Positions 1 to 8,875 of a stretch of 64,000 nt of DNA are shown piece by piece; the first letter of the stretch is position 1, and every line of letters begins with the position of its first letter. Position numbers and translations under genes: made by a program. A model generated the notes under the pieces. It worked only from the letters and a program-made list of their open reading frames with translations, did not search any database and had not been told where the DNA came from. This stretch comes from CAUZIB01 sp963663925 (lineage in GTDB: Bacteria > Acidobacteriota > Vicinamibacteria > Vicinamibacterales > UBA8438), in contig OZ250139.1 of assembly GCA_965237405.1 (NCBI GenBank), positions 4,464,001-4,528,000 of the forward strand. The letters run 5' to 3'.

Positions 1-1146
1 ACAAATGGTAAGACGACGACGACGTACCTGATCGAAGCTATCTTGAGGGAGGCCGGGATCCCGTGTGGGCGGATTAGCTCCGTCTCGTATCGTATCCGAG
101 ACGACGTACACGAAGCCGACCGTACCACCCCTGAGGCGCCGGACCTCCAACGCATGATGCGCGCTATGGTGGATTCCGGAAGCCGTGGTTGTGTGTTGGA
201 GGTTTCATCCCACGCGCTTGAGCTGCGACGAACCGAGTGCGTCGAGTTCGACGCAGCGGTGTTCACGAATCTGACGCGGGATCATCTCGATTTTCACGGT
301 GACATGGCGCATTACTTTGCCGCTAAGCGACGGCTGTTCGACACGCTCGACTCAAGAGCACCGGCGGTCATTAATATCGACGACGAGTTTGGCCGGAAGC
401 TAGCATCTTCGGTTCCGAAGCCGGTGACCTATGCGCTCGATGCGAAAGCTGACGTGCACCCCGACAGGGTCGAGCTTTCAGTCGGCGGAATGGTCCTCGA
501 CATTAGAACGCCCCGCGGAGCGTTGACTCTCAATTCCCGACTGTTGGGGCGTAACAACGCGTGCAACGTGGTGGCGGCGGCGGCGGTTGGCGCAGCGCTG
601 GCGCTGCCGTTTCGTGCGATTGAGCGTGGCCTCGCCTCGGTGGACCGCGTGCCTGGCCGAATGGAGATTGTCTCCGATGTCTCGGACGACGTTCTGGTGC
701 TCGTGGACTTCGCGCACACTGACGACGCGTTGAAGGGACTACTCGAAACGGTCCGTCCGCTGGCATCGGGACGGCTGATCACCGTGTTTGCTTGCGGGGG
801 GGACCGGGACCGGACCAAGCGGCCGCTCATGGGTACCGTCGCGGGTCGACTGAGCGACTTGGTCATCGTGACCTCAGACAATCCCCGTTCAGAAGACCCA
901 GGGGAGATCGCGCGTGAGATTGAGCGTGGGTTGGTATCGGGTGACTCAGAGTGGCTGACCGTGCTCGACCGAGCCGAGGCAATTACCTTCGCCGTTCGAG
1001 AAGCCCGGCCAGGTGATCTGGTTGTCGTGGCAGGCAAAGGACACGAACGATATCAGTCCGTCGGTGGCCAGATGCTGCCATTCGAGGATGCGGCTGTGGC
1101 GCGGCAAGCGTTGACGCTACGTCGCACTGGATCGCGAGTGGGATGA
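1..1146 (+). CDS. murE: UDP-MurNAc-L-Ala-D-Glu:meso-DAP ligase MurE (5' truncated)
   Basis: The cytoplasmic Mur ligase that adds the third peptide residue to the lipid II precursor. The window edge cuts the gene inside the ATP-binding P-loop: the first visible residues are TNGKTTTT, so about 110 N-terminal residues (the UDP-binding domain) are missing and 381 remain. The family's carbamylated-lysine neighbourhood is seen as YFAAKRRLF. The C-terminal domain has DNPRSEDP at about residue 293; DNPR is the known signature for meso-diaminopimelate rather than lysine. GKGHE follows at about 345. The stop codon TGA abuts the GTG of murF with no gap, so the two are probably translationally coupled. 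First visible gene of the dcw cluster. Confidence 0.97.
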   Translation, partial: TNGKTTTTYLIEAILREAGIPCGRISSVSYRIRDDVHEADRTTPEAPDLQRMMRAMVDSGSRGCVLEVSSHALELRRTECVEFDAAVFTNLTRDHLDFHGDMAHYFAAKRRLFDTLDSRAPAVINIDDEFGRKLASSVPKPVTYALDAKADVHPDRVELSVGGMVLDIRTPRGALTLNSRLLGRNNACNVVAAAAVGAALALPFRAIERGLASVDRVPGRMEIVSDVSDDVLVLVDFAHTDDALKGLLETVRPLASGRLITVFACGGDRDRTKRPLMGTVAGRLSDLVIVTSDNPRSEDPGEIAREIERGLVSGDSEWLTVLDRAEAITFAVREARPGDLVVVAGKGHERYQSVGGQMLPFEDAAVARQALTLRRTGSRVG

Positions 1147-2571
1147 GTGGATAGGTCAACGCACAGGTTGGTCGTGCTACGGGCCGACGTCGTAGCTGCG
1201 GCGGCCGAGGGACGGCTCGCTACGGGGTGTTCGGACGTCAAGGTGACAGGGGTGTCTATTGACAGTCGTCAAATCATGCCCGGGGACCTCTTTATCGCAA
1301 TTCGAGGGTACCGGTTCGACGGGCATCGGTTTGCCGACGAGGCGGTGCGGAACGGAGCGGTCGGCCTGGTAGTTAGCGACCTAACAGCCGTGCCGATGCA
1401 AGCCGTGAAGACGGGAAATCTATTCGTGGTTGTAGTTAATGAAACGGTCCGTGCGCTCCAACTCCTAGGGCAGTACGTGCGGCGCGAATCTGGTGCTCGA
1501 GTGGTTGCCATCACTGGCAGCGTCGGAAAGACGACCACCAAGGAGCTGATCGCTGCGGTCCTGTCGCTACGATCCGACGTTTTCTGGAATCAAGGTAACC
1601 TCAACAACCACATTGGCTTGCCGCTGTCACTGCTTGAGCTGCGTCGCTGCCCTGACATTGCCGTGGTTGAGCTAGGCATGAACCACGCCGGCGAGATACG
1701 GACCCTGGTCGAACTCGCCGAACCAGACGTTCGGGTCTGGACCAATGTTGCGGAGGTACATTCGGAGTTCTTCGCGTCGCTGGAGGCCATTGCCGATGCG
1801 AAAGCAGAGATCTTGGAATTGTCGAACGCCGACACCGAGCTCGTCGCGAACGCGGGGGATAGCCGCGTCATGGAACGCATCACCGGGTTTCCAGGACGGG
1901 TCACGACGTTTGGCATCGACACCAAAGCCGATGTGTCGGCGAACAATCTGGAGTATCTAGGTCTGGATGGGATGGCGGCGACCGTGCACACATCAGCCGG
2001 ATCTCGTTCAATGCGGACGCCGCTCTTGGGCGAGGGCAACGTGGCTAATGTTCTCGCGGCAGTCGCCGTGGCACTTCGATGTCAGGTGCCGCTCGAGAAC
2101 GTCTTGTCTCGGGTGGCGATGTTCGTGGCTCACTCCCGGCGTGGAAAAGTGCTTCGACTTGGGCGTATTACCGTCGTCGATGACTCTTACAATTCCAGTC
2201 CGATCGCACTGGAGCGCGCGCTAGTAGCAGTGAGTCGAAGCTCCGCCGCCTCACGACGGGTAGCCATCGTTGGAGAGATGCTCGAATTGGGAAGCCGGTC
2301 CGAGGCGCTACATCGGCGGTGTGGTCAGGCGGTTGCCGATGCTGGCTTCGAGGTCCTGATCGCGGTTGGGGGGGCACCCGTGCATGCCTTGGCTGCCAGT
2401 GCCATCGCGGCCGGGGTTCCGCTGGCTTCTGTGTCGACGTTCGCGACGAGCGAGGAAGCGGCCGATGAGGTTGACGCGGTTGTCCGTGATGGTGACGTGG
2501 TGCTCGTTAAAGGGTCTAGGGGTATTCGAACTGATCGTATCGTCGACCGGCTCAAAGCAGGTCACTGTTGA
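1147..2571 (+). CDS. murF: UDP-MurNAc-tripeptide:D-Ala-D-Ala ligase MurF
   Basis: Adds the D-alanyl-D-alanine dipeptide to complete the cytoplasmic UDP-MurNAc-pentapeptide. The 474 residues match the usual MurF length. The N-terminal region has the substrate-binding part (GVSIDSRQIMPGDLFIA); the central Mur ligase domain has the P-loop ITGSVGKTTTKE at about residue 124, followed by WNQGNLNNHIGLPLSLL; the C-terminal domain has DDSYNSSP. The start is GTG, directly after the murE stop. Its stop TGA overlaps the ATG of mraY by one base. The D-Ala-D-Ala it uses would come from the ddl product encoded 45 kb away in this window. Confidence 0.97.
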   Translation: MDRSTHRLVVLRADVVAAAAEGRLATGCSDVKVTGVSIDSRQIMPGDLFIAIRGYRFDGHRFADEAVRNGAVGLVVSDLTAVPMQAVKTGNLFVVVVNETVRALQLLGQYVRRESGARVVAITGSVGKTTTKELIAAVLSLRSDVFWNQGNLNNHIGLPLSLLELRRCPDIAVVELGMNHAGEIRTLVELAEPDVRVWTNVAEVHSEFFASLEAIADAKAEILELSNADTELVANAGDSRVMERITGFPGRVTTFGIDTKADVSANNLEYLGLDGMAATVHTSAGSRSMRTPLLGEGNVANVLAAVAVALRCQVPLENVLSRVAMFVAHSRRGKVLRLGRITVVDDSYNSSPIALERALVAVSRSSAASRRVAIVGEMLELGSRSEALHRRCGQAVADAGFEVLIAVGGAPVHALAASAIAAGVPLASVSTFATSEEAADEVDAVVRDGDVVLVKGSRGIRTDRIVDRLKAGHC

Positions 2572-3656
2572 TGCTGTATTACCTGTTGTATCCGCTGCAT
2601 ACGCAGGTGCCAATCCTGCACGTGACGCAGTACATCACGTTTCGAACCGCGGCAGCGAGTATCACCGCGTTTCTCTTCTCAATCGTGTTGGGTCCATGGG
2701 TGATCCGGTCGCTTCGAAGGCTACAGATCAAACAAGTCGTTCGCCACGATGGTCCCGAAACGCACGGTTCTAAGGCGGGGACGCCGACCATGGGCGGCCT
2801 GCTGATCCTAGGAGCTGCCATCATACCGACTTTGCTCTGGGTCGACTTACGCAACTCCTATGTCTGGGTAGCGGTCTTGTCGACGATGGCGTTTGCCGCG
2901 ATCGGGTTTACCGATGACTACCTCAAGGTCGTCCACCGGTCGCATCACGGTCTTCGTCCGTTGTTTAAATTCATCGCACAGTGCTTGGTGGCGCTCGTCG
3001 TTGGCATGGCACTGCTCGTTTTGAGCGAACAGGGGCTCTACAACACCCAGTTGATCGTCCCCTTCTTCAAGGGGTTTATGCCCGATCTGGGCTGGTACTA
3101 CGTGCCGTTTACCGTGCTGGTTCTCGTCGGCTCGTCAAACGCCGTCAATCTAACCGACGGGCTCGACGGCTTGGCTATCAGCGTCTTCACGGTTTCGGCT
3201 GTCGCTTTTACTGCGCTTGCTTACATCAGCGGGCACGCGGTCTTCGCGGCGTACTTACTGCTCGTACGCTTTTCACCCGCGGGCGAGTTGACGATCTTCT
3301 GTGGTTCGTTGGTTGGTGCTGGCCTTGGTTTTCTCTGGTACAACTCGTATCCCGCCGACGTCTTCATGGGGGATGTTGGCTCTCTCGGCCTAGGTGGAGC
3401 GCTTGGGACCGTCGCGCTTCTCATTAAGCAAGAGTTACTCCTCCCCATTATCGGCGCGATATTCGTAATCGAGGCGCTTTCCGTGATCATTCAGGTCGTC
3501 TCGTTCAATCTGACTGGGAAGCGACTCTTTAAGATGGCACCGCTACATCATCACTGCGAGTTGATCGGGTGGAGTGAACCCAAGGTGATCAGTCGATTCT
3601 TGATTATCGCCATCTTCTTTGCATTGTTCAGTCTGACGACGCTGAAGCTGCGGTGA
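2571..3656 (+). CDS. mraY: Phospho-MurNAc-pentapeptide transferase MraY
   Basis: Integral membrane enzyme that moves phospho-MurNAc-pentapeptide to undecaprenyl phosphate, making lipid I. It has 361 residues, the normal length, with about ten hydrophobic segments. Family motifs are present: TDDYLK at about residue 114 (the aspartate pair), NAVNLTDGLDGLA at about 190, and the histidine motif MAPLHHHCELIGWSE near 325. The chosen ATG at 2571 overlaps the murF stop (TGATG); an in-frame TTG one codon upstream is the only close alternative. The N-terminal extension before the first conserved arginine-rich segment is short and hydrophobic, as in other MraY proteins. Confidence 0.97.
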   Translation: MLYYLLYPLHTQVPILHVTQYITFRTAAASITAFLFSIVLGPWVIRSLRRLQIKQVVRHDGPETHGSKAGTPTMGGLLILGAAIIPTLLWVDLRNSYVWVAVLSTMAFAAIGFTDDYLKVVHRSHHGLRPLFKFIAQCLVALVVGMALLVLSEQGLYNTQLIVPFFKGFMPDLGWYYVPFTVLVLVGSSNAVNLTDGLDGLAISVFTVSAVAFTALAYISGHAVFAAYLLLVRFSPAGELTIFCGSLVGAGLGFLWYNSYPADVFMGDVGSLGLGGALGTVALLIKQELLLPIIGAIFVIEALSVIIQVVSFNLTGKRLFKMAPLHHHCELIGWSEPKVISRFLIIAIFFALFSLTTLKLR

Positions 3657-3665
3657 AACGATAGG

Positions 3666-5039
3666 ATGGCGATGAGCGAGTTCTCGGTTGACGACACCCG
3701 CGTAGTCGTTGTCGGCGCCGCTCGAAGTGGCGTGGCGGCGGCTGAGCTGCTGGCGCGACGGGGCGCTCACGTCGTGCTCAGTGACGTGCGCGATGCGATC
3801 GGGGAAGCCGGTCGACTGAGCTCCCTAGGCGTCACATTTGAGCTTGGTGGGCACCGCTCGGAAACGTTCGCTAATGCGGAATTAATCGTGCTGAGTCCTG
3901 GCGTGTCGCCACGGCTGCCTGCGATTGCGCGTGCGCGGGACGCGGGTATTCCGGTTATCAGCGAGGTCGAGCTTGCCGCTCGGTGGCTACGGGGACGACT
4001 TGTCGCCGTCACGGGAACAAAGGGTAAGTCGACAACGACGGTGCTGGCCGGGCGAGTGTTGGAAGCCGACGGACAGCGTGCGCTCGTGGGCGGCAACGTC
4101 GGAACCGCGCTCAGTTGCCAGGTGGAGGCGTCGTCGCCTGACGTGATTCATGTGGTCGAAACCAGTAGCTTTCAGCTTGAGCTGACGGAAACATTTCGAC
4201 CCTGGATCTCGGTGTTCCTCAACCTATCACCAGACCACTTGGACCGACACGCCAGCTTTGCTGAGTACGCGGAGGCTAAGGCACGTATCTTCGCCAATCA
4301 GACGAGCGCCGATACCATGGTGATCAATGCTGATGATCCGCAGGTGCTCGAGCTCGCGCGGCGCGGCCGGGCTCGGCAGCTGCCGTATGCAGTTGAGGAT
4401 TCAAGCTCAGAGGGGATCGCGATCGAGCGCGAGATGATCGTGCAGCGATCGGCTTCGGGCTGTCGGGCCTTGTTTCCGGTGTCGTCGGTTGCGCTCCTGG
4501 GGCGGCACCTGCTAAGTGACGTGCTGGCCGCAGCAGCAGTTGGGGTCGTTGCCGGGGTTGCTCCCAATGCGATGCAACGTGCGGTGGAGTCATTCCGCGG
4601 GCTCGAACACACCCTAGAGGAGGTGTGCGAGATAGCCGGAGTGCGGTTCATTAACGACTCGAAGGCCACCAATGTCGCCGCGGCACGTGCGGCAATTGAA
4701 TGCTTCGATTTCGGGACCGTCGTCATCATGGGTGGGCAGTTCAAAGGCGGAGACCTTAGTGCGATTGCGGCCGTGCTGCGCCCTAGGGTCGACGCCGTGG
4801 TTACGGTCGGAGAAGCTCAAGCGCGACTTCGGGAGGCGCTGGGCCTCGTGGTTCCGTTGTACGAGGTCGACACGATGAAAGACGCCGTGCGCCAGGCCTT
4901 TGCCAAGGCACGGCCGGGAGGGACGGTATTGCTGTCACCCGCGTGTGCCAGCTTCGACATGTTCTCGAGTTACGTGGAACGCGGAGAGATGTTCAAGGCC
5001 GAGGTTGAGCGTCTGGCCATGGAGCATACGATGGGGTGA
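3666..5039 (+). CDS. murD: UDP-MurNAc-L-Ala:D-Glu ligase MurD
   Basis: Adds D-glutamate to UDP-MurNAc-L-alanine in the cytoplasm. It has 457 residues with an N-terminal Rossmann-like UDP-binding domain (VVVVGAARSGVAAAELLARRG), the ATP loop VTGTKGKSTTT at about residue 115, NLSPDHLDRH in the central domain, and the C-terminal NDSKATN and LLSPACASFDMF motifs typical of MurD. It starts 9 nt after mraY. Its last three codons and stop lie inside the left arm of the inverted-repeat element at 5033-5165. The C-terminus still looks natural, so the insertion, if that is what it is, did not obviously damage the protein. Confidence 0.97.
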   Translation: MAMSEFSVDDTRVVVVGAARSGVAAAELLARRGAHVVLSDVRDAIGEAGRLSSLGVTFELGGHRSETFANAELIVLSPGVSPRLPAIARARDAGIPVISEVELAARWLRGRLVAVTGTKGKSTTTVLAGRVLEADGQRALVGGNVGTALSCQVEASSPDVIHVVETSSFQLELTETFRPWISVFLNLSPDHLDRHASFAEYAEAKARIFANQTSADTMVINADDPQVLELARRGRARQLPYAVEDSSSEGIAIEREMIVQRSASGCRALFPVSSVALLGRHLLSDVLAAAAVGVVAGVAPNAMQRAVESFRGLEHTLEEVCEIAGVRFINDSKATNVAAARAAIECFDFGTVVIMGGQFKGGDLSAIAAVLRPRVDAVVTVGEAQARLREALGLVVPLYEVDTMKDAVRQAFAKARPGGTVLLSPACASFDMFSSYVERGEMFKAEVERLAMEHTMG

Positions 5040-5165
5040 GCGATTTGCAGTCATCAGCTGGGTTGCTGCGGTGAAGAGCTAGCCGCTGGGAACGCAGGCT
5101 ACCCCGGCCTGCGAGGCTCGTGTTTTTGCCCTAAGTTCAGCTGATGACTGCAAATCGTTCACCCC
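5033..5165. repeat. 133-bp element with 28-bp terminal inverted repeats
   Basis: Positions 5033-5060 and 5138-5165 are reverse complements over 28 bp with one mismatch (g/a at the eighth base from the outer end). The 77-bp interior can itself fold: CGCAGGC pairs with GCCTGCG around 5095-5115, flanked by a weaker GAGC/GGCTC pairing. The left arm contains the murD stop codon. No flanking target duplication is evident and the interior is too short for a protein. The right arm is not followed by a T-run, so a simple Rho-independent terminator does not explain it. It could be a MITE-like non-autonomous element, or an mRNA structure limiting expression between murD and ftsW. Confidence 0.75.
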
Positions 5166-5207
5166 GAGCCGCCTGACTGCAAGGCGCGGCTACGAGGAAC
5201 GCCGAGT

Positions 5208-6311
5208 ATGGCGCGAAAGCTCAAATCCGACAAGCTACTCTTTTTATCGGCCCTCCTATTGGTCGGCTGTAGTGTCGTGATGGTCTACAGCGCGTCCGCG
5301 GTCATTGCTATGGAGGAATATTCGCAGCCCTATTTCTTCCTATTCAAGCAAGTGACGTGGGTCGTTCTAGGACTATGCCTACTGCTGATGGCCATGCGCG
5401 TCAACTATCAGCACCTAAGGCAACCGGTCGTGATCTGGACCGCGCTTGGCACCTCAATTTTGGCGCTGATAGCGGTGCTCGTCATCGGTCCGGAGATCAA
5501 CGGAACCAGGCGGTGGTTTGCCGTCGGTGGAGTTGGGGTACAACCCTCCGAATTCGCGAAGCTGGCGGTCATTCTCTTCACCGCGGCGATTCTCGACCGT
5601 CGTATGCACCGAATCAACGAAGTTTCGTATTCGCTCTTTCCGGTTGCCGTGGTAGCAGGATTCGTGGCTGGACTCATCATGCTTGAGCCTGACTTTGGCA
5701 CGGCTGCAACGATCCTCATGATTGTGGGGGTAATGGTTTTTACGGCCGGACTCAGCTATCGCTACCTTGTTAGTTCGATGCTCGCCATGATGCCGATCCT
5801 CTATTTTGTGCTGGCCAGCGCACCTTATCGACGGCAGCGACTCCTATCGTTCTTGGATCCCTGGCACGACCCGCTGGATTCGGGCTTTCAGGTCATCCAG
5901 TCGTTAATCGCGGTCGGCACGGGAGGCGTATTTGGACAGGGCGTCATGGGGGGCGTTCAAAAGCTCTTTTTCTTGCCAGAGCCGTTCACGGATTTCATTT
6001 ATGCCGTGATCGCCGAAGAGACGGGACTGGTTGGCGCAACGCTTATTCTCTTCTGCTTCGGCGCGATCGCGTGGCGTGGGTTTCGGGTGGCGGCCCTGGC
6101 CCCCGACCGGTTCGGCGCCATCCTGGCTGTTGGGTTGACGACACTGCTGATCCTCCAGGCATTCTTGAACATTAGCGTTGTGTTGAGCCTGGTCCCAACG
6201 AAAGGAACACCTCTTCCGTTCGTGAGTCATGGCGGTTCTTCCATGTTGGCGAGCCTGCTTGCGATGGGTGTGCTGTTGAATATCTCACAGCACACGTCGG
6301 CGGAGGCATGA
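5208..6311 (+). CDS. ftsW: Lipid II glycosyltransferase / division protein FtsW
   Basis: SEDS-family polytopic membrane protein, the septal peptidoglycan polymerase working with a class B penicillin-binding protein. It has 367 residues and about ten membrane segments. Family signatures are the RRW tryptophan motif with GVQPSEFAKL at about 100-120, FTDFIYAVIAEETGLVG near 265, and TPLPFVSHGGSSM near 335. RodA is the main alternative; the position between murD and murG favours FtsW. The start is the ATG 43 nt downstream of the inverted repeat, and I see only a weak purine-rich site before it. Translation of ftsW may therefore be sensitive to folding of the element just upstream. Confidence 0.95.
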   Translation: MARKLKSDKLLFLSALLLVGCSVVMVYSASAVIAMEEYSQPYFFLFKQVTWVVLGLCLLLMAMRVNYQHLRQPVVIWTALGTSILALIAVLVIGPEINGTRRWFAVGGVGVQPSEFAKLAVILFTAAILDRRMHRINEVSYSLFPVAVVAGFVAGLIMLEPDFGTAATILMIVGVMVFTAGLSYRYLVSSMLAMMPILYFVLASAPYRRQRLLSFLDPWHDPLDSGFQVIQSLIAVGTGGVFGQGVMGGVQKLFFLPEPFTDFIYAVIAEETGLVGATLILFCFGAIAWRGFRVAALAPDRFGAILAVGLTTLLILQAFLNISVVLSLVPTKGTPLPFVSHGGSSMLASLLAMGVLLNISQHTSAEA

Positions 6312-6350
6312 CAGCGCGGGACGTGAGGGGCGGCGGCGGAACGGGAAACT

Positions 6351-7448
6351 GTGACGGCAACAGACGTGTCCAAGTGTGTGATGTTCGCCGGCGGCGGAAC
6401 GGGAGGGCATCTCTTCCCGGGAGTTGCGGTCGCACGCGAGGTGTTGCGGCGCGACTCCCGTGCTCAGGTGGTGTTCGTCGGGACCGGTCGACCGATCGAA
6501 GTTCGGGTGCTTTCGGCCGAAGGCCTCTGCCTCGAACGTATTCGTGCCGTTGGGTTGTTTGGTCGTTCCGTGACTGCGAAGCTCACCGGGCTGGTGACAC
6601 TGTTTCTTGGGTTCGTCGATGCGGCACTGCTGCTTCGGCGATATCAGCCCCACCTGGTCGTAGGACTCGGCGGATACAGTTCCGGTGCTCTGGTCTTGAT
6701 GGCTGTGCTCAGAGGTGTTCCCACACTCCTGCTCGAGCAGAACGTGGTCCCGGGGTTCACCAATCAGCTACTTGGTCGGGTTGTGCGCGCCGCCGCGGTG
6801 ACATACGAGGGAACGCTACCCCATTTCGGCGGCCGCGGTTTCGTCACAGGAAATCCGGTTCGCGCTGGGTTCTTCGAAGTGGATGCAGCCCGGCGTGTAC
6901 TGAACGAGGCACACATCCTGGTGCTTGGAGGTTCGCAGGGAGCGCACGCGATCAACATGGCGATGGCAGACGCCGCAGCGCGACTCGTTACTGCTGCTTG
7001 TCCCGTTCGCGTTACGCACCAGTCGGGGCACAACGACCTTGAAATACTGCGGAAAGCCTATCTGGCGGCTGGACTTCGGGCGAGGGTGGAGCCGTTTCTC
7101 GACGCCATGGAACAGGAGATGGCGGATGCGGACATCGTGGTCTGCCGCGCTGGTGCGACAACTCTCGCCGAACTCGCAGCCGCGGGTCGGCCAGCGATTC
7201 TGGTGCCCTATCCGCACGCGGTCAACGACCACCAGCGGCGCAATGCCCAGGTGGCCGATCAAGCGGGAGCAGCGGAGGTGATCGATCCGGTCGACCTCAC
7301 GGGCGCGGTAGTCGCGGAGCGATTACTGGCGCTAATTGGAGACGACCAGCGTCGAGTGCGGGAAGCAACGGCCAGCCGTCGACTTGGGACCCCAGGTGCT
7401 GTCGCCGCGATCGTTAACCGGATGGAAGATTTACTTCGACGACATTGA
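6351..7448 (+). CDS. murG: Undecaprenyldiphospho-muramoylpentapeptide GlcNAc transferase MurG
   Basis: Peripheral inner-membrane enzyme that converts lipid I to lipid II with UDP-GlcNAc. It has 365 residues with the two Rossmann-like domains of glycosyltransferase family 28. The N-terminal glycine loop GGGTGGHLFPG is near residue 13, GLGGYSSG near 105, GGSQGAHAIN near 190, and the C-terminal GATTLAELAAAGRPAILVPYP is the donor-binding region. GTG at 6351 is the likely start; a second in-frame GTG five codons on is possible. The preceding 39 nt after ftsW contain GGCGGCGGAACGGGA, also found inside the first glycine-loop codons, so the leader may be a short local duplication. Confidence 0.96.
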   Translation: MTATDVSKCVMFAGGGTGGHLFPGVAVAREVLRRDSRAQVVFVGTGRPIEVRVLSAEGLCLERIRAVGLFGRSVTAKLTGLVTLFLGFVDAALLLRRYQPHLVVGLGGYSSGALVLMAVLRGVPTLLLEQNVVPGFTNQLLGRVVRAAAVTYEGTLPHFGGRGFVTGNPVRAGFFEVDAARRVLNEAHILVLGGSQGAHAINMAMADAAARLVTAACPVRVTHQSGHNDLEILRKAYLAAGLRARVEPFLDAMEQEMADADIVVCRAGATTLAELAAAGRPAILVPYPHAVNDHQRRNAQVADQAGAAEVIDPVDLTGAVVAERLLALIGDDQRRVREATASRRLGTPGAVAAIVNRMEDLLRRH

Positions 7449-7480
7449 GTCAACGAGCCGTTATTCGAATCGACTAAAGT

Positions 7481-8875
7481 GTGCCCGAACAACGGAAGCG
7501 GATGCATTTTGTAGGAATCGGTGGCATCGGTATGAGTGGCATCGCCGAGGTGCTGGTCAATCTTGGACACGTCGTCAGTGGATCAGATTTGGTGAGGTCT
7601 CCAGTTACCGATCGCTTAAGTCGTCTTGGCGTTCGCGTCGAGCATGGCCACGATGCCCGTCACGTGGGTGACGCCGAGCTCATTGTCGTGTCCACCGCCG
7701 TTCCGGTGGACAACCCCGAGCGCGTAGTGGCGCATGAGCGTGGCATTCCGGTCGTGACCCGCGGCGCGATGTTGGCGGAACTGACTCGGAACAAACGCAC
7801 GGTGGCGGTGGTTGGCTCGCACGGCAAGACGACGACAGCGGCAATGACGTCGCTGATACTACAGTTGGCTGGACTTGATCCAACCACGATTATCGGTGGG
7901 CGGTTGCCTCAGTTCGGTAGCAGCGCTCGACTGGGCAAAGGACGGTTCATGGTTGTCGAAGCCGACGAGAGTGATCGCTCGTTCCTCGAGCTGGCGCCCG
8001 AGATCGCTGTTCTCACGAACCTCGATGATGAGCACGTTGACGCGTACGGTGGGATGGCTCAGCTTGAGGCCTCGTTTCGTGAATTCTCAACCCGCGTGGC
8101 GCCAGCAGGCTGCGTCGTTGCATGTTGCGACGATCCGGGACTCCGGCACGTTGTCGACGGGCTGAGTGGCCGAGTCGTGACATACGCGATTGATTCCGAG
8201 ACCGCCGATGTTCGGGCTCACACGGTGTCCCTGGAGCCGTCCGGGTCACGGTTTGAGGTCGCGGTGTCCGGAACGACGGTTCAAGGTAGTTTCGACTTAG
8301 TTGTTCCAGGTCGCCACAACGTGCTGAACGCACTGGCTGCGGTCGGCGTTGGACTTGAGCTCGATGTTCCACTCGCGACCATCCGCCAGGCGTTGGTCAG
8401 TTTCACCGGCGCCGACCGTCGCTTCCAGGTGTGTGGGGAGCAGGACGGTATCGTCGTTATTGACGACTATGCGCATCATCCGACGGAGATCGCGGCAGTC
8501 CTGGCAACGGCACGACTGCAGACAACGGGCCGACTACGTGTCGTTTTCCAGCCTCACCGTTATACGCGAACGTTGCGGCTACTCGACCGTCTCGCACATG
8601 CCCTCGTCTCGGCCGACGAACTAATTCTCACCGACGTGTATGCCGCGAGCGAGACACCGATTCCAGGGGCGACGGCAGATGCACTAGCGGCGACGATCGC
8701 GAAGCTGTCGACGATTCCCGTTCGTCACGTTACCTCCCTGGACGAGGCAGTCGCGGTTGTGGCTCGCGATTCCCGCCGAGGCGATGTTGTATTGACCCTA
8801 GGCGCGGGGTCGATCGGGCAGATTCCTAGGAGTCTGCTCGACGCGATTCGGGTGCGTCACGAGGGAACAGTCTGA
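7481..8875 (+). CDS. murC: UDP-MurNAc:L-alanine ligase MurC
   Basis: Adds the first amino acid to UDP-MurNAc. It has 464 residues. The N-terminal nucleotide-binding loop GIGGIGMSG is near residue 12, the P-loop VGSHGKTTTAAM near 110, EADESDRSF near 158, and DDYAHHPTEI near 330. GTG at 7481 is chosen; ATG at 7502 is also possible but would remove residues before the conserved HFVGIGGIGMSG strand. Its TGA stop overlaps the ftsQ ATG (TGATG). In many genomes murB lies directly downstream, but here ftsQ follows at once. Confidence 0.97.
   Translation: MPEQRKRMHFVGIGGIGMSGIAEVLVNLGHVVSGSDLVRSPVTDRLSRLGVRVEHGHDARHVGDAELIVVSTAVPVDNPERVVAHERGIPVVTRGAMLAELTRNKRTVAVVGSHGKTTTAAMTSLILQLAGLDPTTIIGGRLPQFGSSARLGKGRFMVVEADESDRSFLELAPEIAVLTNLDDEHVDAYGGMAQLEASFREFSTRVAPAGCVVACCDDPGLRHVVDGLSGRVVTYAIDSETADVRAHTVSLEPSGSRFEVAVSGTTVQGSFDLVVPGRHNVLNALAAVGVGLELDVPLATIRQALVSFTGADRRFQVCGEQDGIVVIDDYAHHPTEIAAVLATARLQTTGRLRVVFQPHRYTRTLRLLDRLAHALVSADELILTDVYAASETPIPGATADALAATIAKLSTIPVRHVTSLDEAVAVVARDSRRGDVVLTLGAGSIGQIPRSLLDAIRVRHEGTV

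Noticed and set aside
6308..7042. 244-codon frame starting at an ATG overlapping the ftsW stop
   Set aside because: The attractive ATGA overlap is misleading; the frame is out of phase with MurG, arginine-rich and without any family motif.
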